Shown: positions 1-12,229 of the stretch, piece after piece | Position numbering within the stretch: position 1 is the stretch's first letter | Layout of the letters: each line of letters begins with the position of its first letter | Origin: Toxoplasma gondii ME49 | Lineage: Eukaryota; Apicomplexa; Conoidasida; Eucoccidiorida; Sarcocystidae | DNA: 64,000 nt | Assembly (NCBI RefSeq): GCF_000006565.2 | Contig: NC_031467.1 | Span: forward strand, 248,001 to 312,000 | Direction: 5' to 3' | The notes under the pieces: model-generated | Told to the model about the DNA's origin: nothing | The model's input: only the letters and a program-made list of their open reading frames with translations | Database searches by the model: none | Program-made: the position numbers and the translations under genes

Positions 1-70
1 TCTTCCTCTTCTTCTTCCTCTTCTGCTTTCTCGCCGGATTCTTCGCGGTTCTTTTCCGAGTTTTTTGCAG

Positions 71-2028
71 GAGTGCGTCGACTCCTGCCTTGCACGTTGA
101 CGGAGCGCGACGCGACGCTGAACGCCGCGTTGGCATCTGGCGGTGGACCTTCGCTCTCGCAGTTCGACTCGCAGCTCAGACACCTCGTGACTGGCCAGCG
201 GCCGCCGCAGCCATGGCTGGACTTTTGCATGCGCCGCGGGAAGAAGGCCGCTCTCACCGAGGCCGCGCGCGCCGAGAGGCCGGCGAACTCCAGAGGTCAC
301 GGCGCAGACGCGACGGCCGAAGCAGACCTGCAAGACAACGCCGCGGCGAGACAGCCAGTCAGAGCAGCAGACGAAGAGACGCGAGGCGAAGAAGCAGACA
401 CCGTGGACGGAGACAACTTCGTTGAGAGGTTTCTCGCCGTCGATGTGGAGGCCAGCGACTTGCCTTCCTGCCCTGTCCTCTCGACAGTTCATGGCAGCGG
501 CCTTTCTCTCCTGTTAGCTGGAGCGCGAGGGTCAGTCGGCGTCTGCGAAGGAGGTCGTTTCGCCTGGGAAGTCAAAATTCTGGGTCTGAATCGCGAAGCT
601 CCTCTGCCTTCTGCTCAGGCCAAAGCAGGCGATGTCGAAGGCGCTCAAGGACCGCTAGAAGCTCCTGAGCACAACACCAGTTGCCTGCTTGCTCCGGAAC
701 TCCCGTCTGTCGAAGCACTCCAAAATGAAAGCCAATCGTCTCCACTGCCGCCTCAAGAGAGTATTGAGCCCTCTTCCTCTTCTTCCTCGTCTTCTTCGTC
801 TTCTTCTTCCTCTTCGTCTTCCTCGTCTTCTTCCTCTTCTTCCTCGTCTTCTTCCTCTCCCTCTCCGTCTTCCTCGTCTTCATCGTCTTCTTCTTCCTCT
901 TCGTCTTCCTCGTCTTCTTCCTCGTCTTCTTCCTCTTCTTCTTCGTCGTCTTCTTCGATTGTGGTGAGTGGGGAAGAGCGACTGAGGCTTCGTCAGAGGA
1001 CAGCAGATTCGGTGGCGGCCTTGTCTCTCGCGTCCGGCCTAGTACGCGTCGGCGTCTGTGGGGCGGAAGACAGTCTTTTTCTGGGGGACAGCGCCACCAG
1101 TATCGGCGTCGACTCCGAGGGCGGCTGCTTCACTGCAGGCGAAATCGTGCGTCTTGAGCGGAGCCCCAGTGAGGCGTCTTCTCTCGGCGCTTCTTCACTC
1201 GTTTCCGCGTCGCAGCCGAGCTGCTTGCCAGTCTCTTCGTCTGTCGCCGGCAGCGGGGACTTCTGCGGCGAATTGACGCAGCACTCGTCTGGGGAATCGG
1301 TCGATTTCCTCGGCGTCGCGGCCTCCGAGTCGCGCGAGCAGGCAGGAGGTGTCAAGGCCTGGCAGTTCGAGGTCGGAGACGTTGTCACGGTTGTCCTCAA
1401 CATGCGAAAGGAATGCCCCTCTTCTGGACGTTGTGCGGCCTGCGGCGGCCGCCTAGGAACGGAGCAGAGAGAGAAAAGAGAAGAGGCGGGCGAGAAGAGA
1501 GGAGAAACGGGGGAGAAAGCAGAAGAGGGTGCGGCGGTTTCGGAGACGTCTCTTCCATGCATATGGACAGATGGAGAGACTTGCAAGAGACCAGGAAAGA
1601 GAAGAAGACGGCGAAAAGCAGACGCGCTCCCGGAGTCAGGTGGGGAGAAACGAAACGCATGCGACGGCGCAAGTCACATCCCCACAGAGTCACATGAAAG
1701 AGAACAACTCACAAACTGCTCCTGCTGGTCGATATCCTTCTTCCTCAATGGCACCAGGCTCCTCGGCGCCTTGAAACTCCCCAAGGCTTGTGAGGGTCAG
1801 TGCCTCTATCCGTGCGTCAACGTCAGGTAAACGAAACTGCGTCCAAACGCGGTTTTCACATCTCCACCTGGACGCCTACTCCTCCATACACTGAGACAAA
1901 CGAACATTTTCTCGAATGCCGATGCATACAAATACATACGCCGATGCATATACATGTGGATAAACATTTATATATACCTATAAATACCTGTACATAAACA
2001 TATATATGTAGATATATAGCTACATATA

Positions 2029-2063
<35 letters not shown>

Positions 2064-5000
2064 ACGTAGGTGTGTGTATGCCTTTCTGTGCCAATGTCTA
2101 TGTGCATTCATTTGAACTTCCATGTATGTGCAGGTGTGTGGGTATTGGTTTCTGCATTTATGTTTTGCTCGAGTGTGTCTGAATTCCGTGAGAGCTTCGT
2201 CTGTTTTGTTTTCAGAGGCGCCGCCAGTGTTGTTGTGAATTTCGGATCTCGGCCGCCGTTTTCTCCCTTGCCCTTTTGGTGTCCGATGCTGCAAGCGCAC
2301 AGCGTCTACGCGCCGGCGCTCGTGTCTCCGTCGCCTCACCAGCTTCTCTTTTCTCCGGCGGAAGACCCGCGCGCCTCTCCTCTCTCCGCGGAAGTGACGC
2401 TCTGCGTGGGGACGCCTGGCTGCGGACTCTTCGACTTCGTCGACGCCTGGAAACGCGAGAGAGAGACGAGCCGCGGACGTCCCTTGACCGAGATTTCCTC
2501 GCGAGCTCTGGCGCGCTGGATCCTCCTTTCAGTCCGCGCAGAGGCTCCGAAAAACGCGCTTTTCGACGATGAAGAAGCAGAGACAATCGTTGCGTGCTCG
2601 CGCCCTGACAGCGCCGACTCCGGAGACACCTGGACCGCCGCTGGGCTCGCCGCCGAGACCGTCCGGGCCCTCGGGCGCCTGCGGCGCGGCGCCGCGGCTC
2701 CGACCGCGGTCGGAGGCGAGAGGCCTTTTTGCGGCGGAGACTCCTGGAGCTGGCGAGGCGGCTCAGATCCCGACAGCGTCGCCGAGCCGGTTAGCCTATG
2801 CACAGGCATTCCGGCGCTCGACGATCTCCCGCGTCTGAAGTCGGAGCTTCTGTAAGAGGAGAAGGAGCTCAACGAACGGATGCCGGGGCGGGCAGGCGAG
2901 CAGGCGGCTCTGGGACCCGTGGATCCGTGGTGGCAACGGAAGAAGCTGGATTTCGAAGTTGACTCCTGTTGCTTTTCGATGTGCGTTCCTGCTCCTTCCG
3001 TTTCAGCTTTCCTCTGTCCGTGTATGTCTTTTCTATTTTGCAGCTTGCTCGCAGCTTCTTCTCGGCGCGGGGATGTGTTGGTCGTGGACGTCGGGAATCT
3101 GCTAGAGAGCCGCCGCCGCGAAATCGCTCGACTCTTCGAGTCCCCGTGGTTCTCACGGCGGTGTCTTCTCGTCGCAGGCCCACCGCCGCTCCCGTTCGCC
3201 GCGAAGCTGCAGGCGAAACTCCACCGCGAGCAGCCGCGCCTGCGAAGCCTGCTGCGCCGCCTTCGGAGACGACAAGGTACGAAGGAACGACCCCAGTGGC
3301 CTGTGAATCGGCGTATCGACCGAGAAACAGCAGAGTCACAGGCTGAAGTCGAGGCGGCTGGAAGAGCGGCAAAATCGGCGAGACCAGTGGTGTCTCCGAC
3401 TGCCGCTCGCCTGGGGAAGGACCTTCTGCCTCGAGGGAATGGCTCCACTCGGAGACCTGACGATGCGGCGCACGACAGAGAAAGGGAGAAAAAGAGAAAA
3501 TGACACTAAAACCAATTATATCTATACGTATATGTACTTTTATATATATTTATAAAAGTAGATGCATGCACTCCAGTCTTAGGAACGCGTACGTAGATCC
3601 ATTCATAGAGAGGGAGAGGTATAGATACGTGGAAGGAAGGAGAGGAGAAGCGAGAGGGCGCTAAAAGCTCATACGTCGCCACCCGATAGGTGCAAAGGGA
3701 GAACGAGAGGAAGAGAGGAGACAGATGGGCAGAAACAACATAAATATGTAGATGTGTGAGCGTTGAAAGAGAGGTAGGTCGCTACAGCGAGAGAGAGAGA
3801 GAGACAGAGATCGTCCTTAACCGGTTTTTTTGGGGAGGGGGTCTGTGTGACATTTTCTCCAGAGGAGGCAGAAGACGCGGGAGACTCGTCTCTGTGTGTC
3901 GGCCTGCGTGAAGACCTCGAACGTTTAGAAGAAGAATTCTCTGAGGCGCGCATGCAGCCACTCTCGCCGACCTTCTCGCCGACGCAGCCGTGGACGAACG
4001 CGTTTGTCGATGATGTGCCTCTGCAGAGTCTCTCCTGTCAACCGGGTGAGGGAACACAAGAGGCCTCTGAATGTCGTGGAAAAGAGAGAAGAAAAGTAGT
4101 CGTTCCAGGGACCGGCCGTCGTTTCCGATTTGAACTTGCCTTTTCGGTGAAGCCTTTCTGCCTTGTGTATATGTAGGAAGCGCTGCGTGGTTTGTTCAGG
4201 TTGAACAAGCGTTCGACGCGTCTCTGTGTCGTGCGAGGGAGTTGTCGGTCGTCTGCATACCTCAACGTGAAGAAACGCGTCCTTGTCTGCATGCGGATTT
4301 CTTTCGGTGTAGAAGTTCTCTGGGCTCTCTTGTGGGTTCGATGCATTTGTCGCGATGCCTGCGGTGGTGACCTTCTTCGCGAGTCTCGAGAGAAGCTTCG
4401 AGTTTCCAGATGTGCGTTTCTCTGTTGGACCTTGTATCCGCTGCGTCCCTCGGCGTATCGTTATTCTCGCCTAAGTCGACGGAGTTCCTCTGCATTTTTG
4501 CTTCTCCTCTCGCTCCATCCGGACACAGTCGGAGGGGAGGTGGGGAGGTTCTGCTCCGTACTTCGTTGGTGGAACAGCTGTGTCTCACCCTTTCTCGCCT
4601 TCGTTGCCCTGCACAAGAAGTCGGTTGAGTCTCGCCATTTCACCTCGTCTTGTTGTTCTCGGACGGCGCGCAGTTTCCGAGGGCCAGTGCCTCGGCTGCT
4701 TCTGTTGACGGCACAAGGGGGGATCTCCTGTGTCGCCACTGTTCGCTTCTGAGGTAGTTCTCGAAGGGTGCGCCATCTCTGCCGTCTCTGCATATTCTTT
4801 TATTTAGCGAGATCCCCTTTTCCGATTCCTTGCTCGAGCCGTTCTTTCAACGCAGTCCTCGCCGCGCGCAGCCGTCGTCGCGTTTGCAGCTGTCGCTCTG
4901 TTGCATGCGCCTTCTCGCAGAACCGTTCTCGCTCCCCAGCGCCGAGGAGGGATTCGCGGTCGAAGTAGCGTGGCGAGAGAGCGTGGAGGAGGCGGAGAAG

Positions 5001-6165
5001 AGCTTCAGAGCGTGGAGACAGAAGGTCGCCGACCGCCGGCTCTGCGAACAGCTGCAGCCACCGCCTTGGTTCAAGGTGAGTCAAGACGGGAGACGAGAAG
5101 AAGAAAGGCCTGCAAGGGAGGCAGGAGAGAAAACGATCGGCAACAAGGGGGGTCGAGGAGGAAGGCGAGAAGGTTTCCCCAGAGAGCGGAGGGAGAAACA
5201 GAGAGCAGGAAGCAAGTGCAGCGCAGAGGAGGGAGGAGCCGAGAAACCTTCAGGCGAGAAAAGGAAGAAGAAAAGAAGGAAACGGTGATGCTCGCGTTTC
5301 CGCAATTGTCTGTCCGGTTTCTTCTTTGTTCCACCGAAGTCCAGTCTTTGTCTGGCTTTCACTCGTGTCTTCTCTCTCCTCTCTCATCGTTCCTCCTCTG
5401 TTCTGTCTGCCCATCTGTTCCCTCTCCGTTTCTTCTTTCCTGACTGGTGCTCCTCCTCTCTGCTTCTCTTCTCCCTGTTCCCCGCCTCTCACTTTCTCTT
5501 CTGTCTAGGCTTCTTTCCTCGCTGCTTCTGTCTCTTCTCTGCGCGTGTTTTTCGCTCTTCTTCTCTGGGCGCGAGTCCTCGCTAGACCAGGCCTCATGTG
5601 CAGGCGTCCTCTGTACACGGTGTCTGGAGCGCCTTCTTTTTCTCTCCGACTTGCTTCAGGCGCAGTTGGGTCTCTGGGAGGACAAATGTTTGGCCCTGCA
5701 GGAGTTCCAGCGCGCGACGGCTGCGCGCTTTTCGCGGGCGCTGCTCCATGTGGGCGCGGAGTCGACTGTTCTGCCTCCGGACTTCGACTTTGGATTCGCA
5801 GATCTGGCGCAAGTGATGAGAGACGGCGGCGACGCCGGCAACAGTTCCGTGAACAAGCTCCTGCAAGCGCTGAGATCCGTAAGAAAAGGAACAGCTGCAC
5901 CGGGACCCACTCGGCGAGAAGGCGGCGGCGAACCTCCCGAGCACAGAAGCGGAGAAAACGGGGACAAGCTGCTTCGCGGGAGAAATGCAGTCGACTCGAA
6001 ACACACGTCGCCCACCGCAGCCAACGGAGTTCGAGTGGAACGAAAAAAAAATTCAAAGACCAAGAACAACCTATGCACCGACATCGCACCTGTCGGGACT
6101 TATACGTACCTACACATACATAGACATATATGTATATACATATATAGACATATATAGACATATAT

Positions 6166-6210
<45 letters not shown>

Positions 6211-9200
6211 GACTGGTTCACAGGTATGTACTGGCATGTACATAAGTATACATATATATATGTATATATGTATATATGTATACATACATTTATGTACAGT
6301 TATGGAGACAGCGAGACATGCATGTATTGACGTGAAGAACCCTTTAGAGAGATACGTATACAAACAGAGAGGTGTAGATCGATATATGTGCATGCGTACG
6401 TCTGTTGCCATAAGGGCAAGTGCTATAAAACGCCCGCATGCATGTCTGGCTCGGGGAGTCTGCGTGTGGTTTCCTAGTTTCTTCGCTGTCGCGTCTTTCG
6501 TTTCCTCTTGTGGGCTACGAGCTTCCGTCGCGTTTTTGTGTTCTGACTTTCTCCTGTGTCCTTTCTCCGCAATGGCCGCGCAGGTCGAAGAGCATGCAGA
6601 CGGCGCGCTGCTCGGTGGGGAGCCAGAGGGCTCGCTTCTGCTGCCTTCGCCGAGTCGCGTCTCTGGATCTTCTTTTTCAGAGCGCCTGGAGTTCGTGACG
6701 AAGAAAGCTGAAGATGAAATCGCGTCTTACTCGACCAATGTCGACTGTCGTTTCCCGGCACACCTGTCAGAAGGTCCCTGGGTGCCTGTGCCGCCCGTCG
6801 CTGCCGTGGGTTCCGAGGCTTCTTCTCCGTATTCTGCGGCGCCGTTCTCCACCTCCCTGCTCTGTTCTCCGTCTCCGTTTTCTTCTTTTGCCGCTGCTCG
6901 GCCTTCTTCTCTTGCTGCTTCGTCGTCGGCTGTAGGTCAGAGAGAGCTGGAGAGTGGGGCGTCGGCGGAGGCGTTTCTCCTCCAGCAGGTCGAGGGCGTC
7001 GCTGCTTCTTCTTTCGCGCCTGACGCTTTTCTCGAGAGAGGCGAAGACGCCGCGGCGCTCGGCGCGTCGATGGAGGACATCGTGAGAGAACATCAAAGGA
7101 AAATGGAACATGTTAACAAATTCGCGGCGCTCGCACAGGCCGCGTCTCCCCAGGCGCCAGGTCTCGCGCATGCCCCGCCCTCCCACGGGCGTCCGAGCGA
7201 GGAGGGGAGAAACGCGGTGAGTGGAAGCAGAGGCGAAGAAAGGAGCCGACAGGACGAAAAGACAGCAACGCAGAAGAAGAAGAAAAAGCAGAGAACAGTG
7301 GGCGGGGAACAGAAAGGAAAGGCAACGGATGAAGAGAGGAAGACAGGGGGAGACACAGAGATGGTAAAATGGAGGAGAGGGAGAAAACGAGAACCGAGGA
7401 ATGGAGGCGAACAGCGAGAAAAGAACGACACAGAGAAAGAAAGGGATGACGAAGCTGCACAGACGCCTTTGCAGAGAGACAGATCTGCGGCGTTGTCAAG
7501 TTCGTGGATAGACAACAAGGAGGACTTTTGGACAGAAGGAAGCATGCTGCTCTCAAGCAAAGGCCTTCGCAGAAAGTCTGCATGGGCTTCTCATCCGTGT
7601 GTTCACACCCATAAACTTCCTTTGACCTCTTCCCTCGAGAAAGTCTCAATTCAGCGCATGCAAACTCCCAACAATTCACAGAACCACCAAGACCTTTTCT
7701 CTCAAATGCTGGCTGCACCACCCTCTTTCACAGATAAAGTGAAAATTGAGAGATGGACACTCACTCATATGTACTCATACATGCATATATATATATATAT
7801 ATGAATATATATATATATATATATATTATCTTTAATTCATGCATATATATATATAGATTTATTTGTATTAAAATATAGGTTTTGTCTACGTATATTGTTG
7901 CGTATATTTTCGTGTGATTCATGCGTAGCGGTGTCTAGTTACTTTTTGTGTACATATATGTATATATATATATGTATTTTTATGTATATGCATTTGTACA
8001 TGTTTGCGCAGACAATTCCTTTTTTGCGTCAATGAAGGCCCTGCTTGCCCGTTTTTTTATCCGTTGCATGCGCAGCAGGTTCCGCGCGACGGCCGCTTTC
8101 CTCTGTTCATTCACTTCGAATCGGAAGACTGGAAGCTCTTGGAGGCACGAGTGGAAATTCACATGTTCCTCCACGCTTTCGCCCAGGGTCCGTTGCCGCG
8201 CATCAGAGGAAGAAAAACGAAGAAGGCGGGGAAGACGAAGAGACAAACAAAGAAGCCACAAAAGAAGATAGGATGAGATGAAGGCGAAGACACGGTAGCA
8301 CGAGCGAGAGACGCTCGCGAGTGCGTCGGTTGTCGGTCGCGGTCGCGGCCGCAACGTTCTTTGTGCTTTCACTCTCGAGTCTTTGCCGACTTCCAATCAG
8401 ATGCCTGGTTTAGCTCTTGAAGGCTTTGTTGTCCGGATCCAAGTTCTCTTGTGTTGTCCATACACCCCGTCGAGTGTATCTAGACAGTCATCCACATTCA
8501 CCGCCGTCGGATGAAGACAATCATTCAGATACACATATGCATATATATATATATATATATATGTATATGCAGGTACATGTATATATATATATATATATTT
8601 CATCATTTCCATTTCTCGGCGTTGCTTCTGCATCTGTCTTCGTGTATACATCTGTATAAGTATGTGCTCGTGTCTGTGACCGTGGGTGTCCGTGTCTCAC
8701 CGATTTCTGCCCTGTGTGGATTCAACGCATGCATCGGTATTTAAATGACCCGACGCAGATGGCTGTGTGTGGGTGTCTGTCTCGAAGTTGCGTGGTTGAG
8801 TCACCTTTCTTCGGTTTTTTCTTTACTTTCCTGCGCACATGTCTGTGTCTCTCTTTCGCAGTTGTGAAGGCAAACGAAGGGCGCATGCCTGTCGAGTGGT
8901 TTAGCCTGTACTTCTGCCTCTTCTTCGAGCGTCCTTTCAATGCAGAAGACTTCCCCAGCTGTCTCACGTAAGTCTGTCTCTGCGCGGGACACCGTGAGAC
9001 GGTCGTTCCTGGAAGGCATGTGAGTGAGAGCGACTGTCCAAGAGAGAGCAAGTGAGTGACGAGCGACCCCCCGCGCCGACACCGACGTCGTCTGTGCGAG
9101 TGACTGTCGCGTATGTTGCGCCGTTGTCGTTTTCTCGCGCCAGGCATGAACATTCTGTAGACAGAGCAGCTGCAACTTGATGCCTTGCAGGAACGCGTCG

Positions 9201-12200
9201 GCCTTGCGCCCATCGATGAGGCCGTGGCGCAGGTGGAAAGTGGAGTTCATCTGTTCATGAATTGCAGAGACTTTTGCGAAGGCGCTCTAACGAAGAATGA
9301 AAGGACGTCTGGGCAGGCGGCAGAGAATCCCTTTTTGAGTGTGTCGTCTCCCTTTTTTTGTTTGTCTCTTTTTTCCAGCTTGGACGACCTCTTCGACCAT
9401 GTCTCCGACACCGTCGGCTTCTCGGATGAGCCGCCGTTCGTCTTTCCTCTCTTGCCTGCTCAGACGCCTCTCGCAACGTTTATTGCCGTGAGTGTGACTC
9501 TTCTATGTCGGAGATGTCGAGACAGCAGACACTCGCTGCAAGGCTCATGTCGATAAGGGAACTTCTCTGCAAGCGTACCGCTGTCTCCTCTTTCTTCGAG
9601 TGCTCCTCACTCTTCTGTGTCCTCTGTGCCTCTTTTGCTCCCCTTCTTCTCTTGCTTTCCGGTGCCCCGTGTCTCCTTGATCTCCTCGTCATCCTCTGTC
9701 TCCTTCGTCTCCGCCTTCTTTCCTTTCTCCGCCCTCTTGTGTTCTCCGCTATATCTCGCTCTCATCTTCCGAGTCTTGCTTCTGTGTCTCGCCTTCCCCC
9801 TCTCTCTTCTCTGTCTCCTCGTTCTTCGTGGTTTCCTCTCTTCTCTTTCCTGTCTTGCCTTCTTTCGTCGGCTCCTTGCCGGCGCTCTTCTCCTCGCGCG
9901 TCGCGTTCTCTTCTGCTCTGTTGGTGTTGCCTCCCTCGCGATCGCTGTCTTGCTGGCTTGCCTGTTGGCAGCAAGGGCATGGCAGAGGCGGCGCGTCTCT
10001 CGCGTAGTTTCCTCCCCATTTCGTTCGTCGCCATCTGTGCTGCGCCTGCTGTCGCCGCGCGAGATTCAGTTAACCGAGAAAGCTCGTCGCCTGCGCCGGT
10101 TCAAGGTTGAGGAAAAGAAAGGACGGCGACTACGCTCCTGGAAGATTGTCTCGAAGCTTCACTCTCCGTAAGTCGCTCAGCGTGAGTTCTTCCGCGCCCC
10201 CTTCCTCCCTATGAAAACGCCAGTTCGTTCTGTCCATCTTTCGTCACGATTGCGTCCCTCTTTGTTAACTGGTTGTCCGCAGCTGACGACCTCCGTTTAG
10301 TCAAATTCTGCGAATACATTTTAAATCCATGCATGCGTAGCATAAATGTATATTTATGTTCGGACATGCTATACGGTGCGAGAGACAGAGCGAAACGGTA
10401 CCCACGCGCGCACAACTGGGTGGTCTTGTGTCGGTCGTGAATACGTTTCTTCTCTTTTTCGCCTTTATATACATGCATATACATATATATATATATATAT
10501 ATGCATATATATGTATATATATATATGCATATATATGTATATATATTTATGCATATATATGTATATATATATATATGTATATGCATATATATAAAGATAT
10601 ATATATATATATGCATATATATGTATATATATATATATATGTATATGCATATATATAAAGGCGAAAAAGAGAAGAAACGTACTGTGAGGAGAGAGGAGGG
10701 AAAGGTATCATGTGTGCCAAAGTGTAGGGTTGTGCGTGTCTCGGAAATGTTTTTTGGGGATGTGGGCAGAACTCGAGTTGTTGAGGTGCGTCCCTCCGTG
10801 TCTTGATTTTCCTTGCCGTCGCTTTTTTCGATGCATGCAGGAAAGTCTCGGCGAGTTCAGGGACAGCTGAACATTTATCTCCACGTAGGCGAGGCAGTCA
10901 CTTACGCCGCGAGACAGGATTTGTTGTCTTGAACTTCGACTGTTTTGAGCCATCCGTTTAAGGAGATGGTAGCCTAGGCAGAGACGCTGCCTCGAGCCGT
11001 GTTCCTGTCCGTGTAGATGGCTAGCTGTCGATGAGGCCGGAGAGAAAGGAAGAGTGGAACGAGGTCTGGAAAGCCGGTGCGAGGATGGATTCGGATGTTC
11101 GGAGCGCTGGCGAGATGCCGCAGGTGGTTGCTTCCTCGAAACCGGCAGCCCGCTGTTTAGGCTCTTCACCCCCGTTCTGCCGCTTGTTTGCTGTGTGTCT
11201 CTCGACGTTTGCAGAACTCTTCTACGCCAGCCAAGCTTTTGACGCAAGGCATAAAGTACGTTTGGCGCTCGTGCACTTTGCTCTTTGCTTTTCGACTGTC
11301 TCTCCGTGTTTTCTTGCATTCGTCTTCGCGCGAACCCCCTCTCCTGCTACGGGCGTCACCTGTGGAGTCCCGCGTTGGACGAAGAAAGGGTGTGTCAGAG
11401 AACCTGCAAGCGCTCTATGAGTTGCGCGCTGCACTTTGTCGCTTCGTGTCAGCTTCGAAACTGTCTTTCGGGTGCTGCGGCCGAGCGCTCAGAATTCAGC
11501 GGAGCTGCGCTGTCGTCTGTAGACACCATTGTGTTTGGATCCTGCGGCGGGCGTCGTCTCGCCGGCCTTAAGTTCGCGGCAGCGGCTGCGCACCGACGGT
11601 AGCTTTTTTGTTGGGTGCGAATCTCTTTGAGAGACTTTTTCCCTCAAGACTGTGCACAGATCCTCGATTCGCGAGTTGCAAGGTTATGCGTGGCGCGGCG
11701 CCTCTCCTGACGGTGCCTGGCATTGCCTGCGCCAGTGGAGTGCAATGCGAAGCATCTGAAAGTGTTGGAGTTCATTGGTCGTCGCCAAAAAGAGAAACGC
11801 TTGGTTCTCAAACAATCGCTGGATTTGGTTGCGGTGCATGCTCAGGTCGCTCCCGGACAAGCGGGAGTTGCAGACACTCGGAAGCGCGGACGAGCCGGCG
11901 TATGCACCGAAGGATCGGCAAGTTGGGAGGTTTTCCGCGGGATGCAACCCACAGGAAGTTCTGCCGCAGCTGGGAGCCGTGGCACAGGGGGGTCTGGCGC
12001 GGCTTCTGCTGGCCGCGGGCGTCTCCGGGGAGGAAGCCGAGGCGACGGGGCCGGCGACATGTATGCTGCGTACGGGATGCCTGGGATGGCGTTTCCGCGG
12101 GGAAGTGGGCAGGGGAGTTACTACTACGATCCAGCGTCGCTGCAGCAGCAGTACATGCAGTACTTCCACGCTTACCAACAACAGTACTTGGGATACTACC

Positions 12201-12229
12201 AGCAGCAGATGATGCAAAACCCGCAGTGA
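71..12229 (+). CDS. hnRNP U-like SPRY / P-loop protein (5'-partial, multi-exon)
   Basis: Probable nuclear RNA-binding protein; the 5' end lies outside the window, and positions 1-70 are intron ending in ttttttgcag. Phase-consistent exons: 71-1826, 2216-2851, 3044-3276, 3863-4045, 4921-5075, 5660-5878, 6584-7216, 8076-8187 (weak donor GTCCGT), 8862-8967, 9379-9487, 10070-10167. Exons 10841-10884 and 11215-11255 are phase-compatible guesses, and the last exon runs from about 11.75 kb to the TGA at 12227. Exon 1 carries most of a SPRY domain ([10 protein letters not shown], then LYPCVNV), completed in exon 2 by VVVNFG. Exons 2-5 match the hnRNP U kinase-like domain: P-loop position [11 protein letters not shown], then [20 protein letters not shown], then [12 protein letters not shown]. 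The Walker A Lys/Thr are missing. Exons 7-11 hold an unrecognised conserved-looking block. The C-terminus is Gly/Arg-rich, then Tyr/Gln-rich ([16 protein letters not shown]). Alternative: a second gene starting at ATG 6572; I favour one gene because the exon phases run on and the 5879-6583 gap looks like the gene's other TA-containing introns. Confidence 0.72.
772..957 (+). repeat. Poly-serine (tcn/CT-rich) coding tract
   Basis: The stretch is almost entirely pyrimidine on the + strand (ttc/tcc/tcg/tct units). It encodes a run of about 60 serines broken by SPSPS, inside the SPRY gene. The tract sits within the SPRY domain region, between the first strands ([14 protein letters not shown]) and the later core strands, so it is probably an extruded loop. 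The reverse strand gives Arg/Lys-rich spurious ORFs. Confidence 0.9.
2027..2062. repeat. (TA)n microsatellite in intron 1 of the SPRY gene
   Basis: Uninterrupted ta dinucleotides within a longer TA/TG/TACA-rich stretch (about 1925-2150). It lies inside the intron 1827-2215, which ends in ctgttttgttttcag. Confidence 0.9.
6120..6295. repeat. TA/TACA-rich microsatellite cluster in an intron
   Basis: Blocks of ta and tata(c/g) repeats, purest at about 6165-6197. They lie in the predicted intron 5879-6583 of the SPRY/hnRNP U-like gene. The same kind of repeat fills that gene's other introns (about 7780-7990 and 8540-8600), which supports reading this gap as an intron and not as a gene boundary. 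Confidence 0.8.
10442..10681. repeat. 240-bp inverted repeat (hairpin palindrome) with TA/TGCA core
   Basis: The left arm begins tacgtttcttctctttttcg at 10442. The right arm, read in reverse complement from 10681, begins identically and matches for over 50 bp with one visible mismatch (c/t in the tatatacatg stretch). The centre is made of near-identical units of about 24 bp, atgcatatatatgtatat, repeated about three times and then again in variant form. It lies in an intron of the SPRY/hnRNP U-like gene. No flanking target-site duplication or transposase ORF is visible. Confidence 0.85.

Noticed and set aside
2336..3448. Minus-strand 370-codon ORF
   Set aside because: Antisense to the hnRNP U-like exons; Arg/Ser-rich composition with no motif, while the + strand aligns to a known family through correct splice sites.
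6572..6583. ATG of MAAQ as the start of a separate second gene
   Set aside because: The following gcgcag is a phase-0 acceptor matching the phase-0 donor at 5878, and the upstream gap looks like the gene's other TA-filled introns. Kept only as an alternative.
10442..10681. CRISPR-like or transposon interpretation of the TA/TGCA repeats
   Set aside because: No direct repeat-spacer pattern, no target-site duplication and no transposase; it is an inverted repeat inside an intron of a eukaryotic gene.
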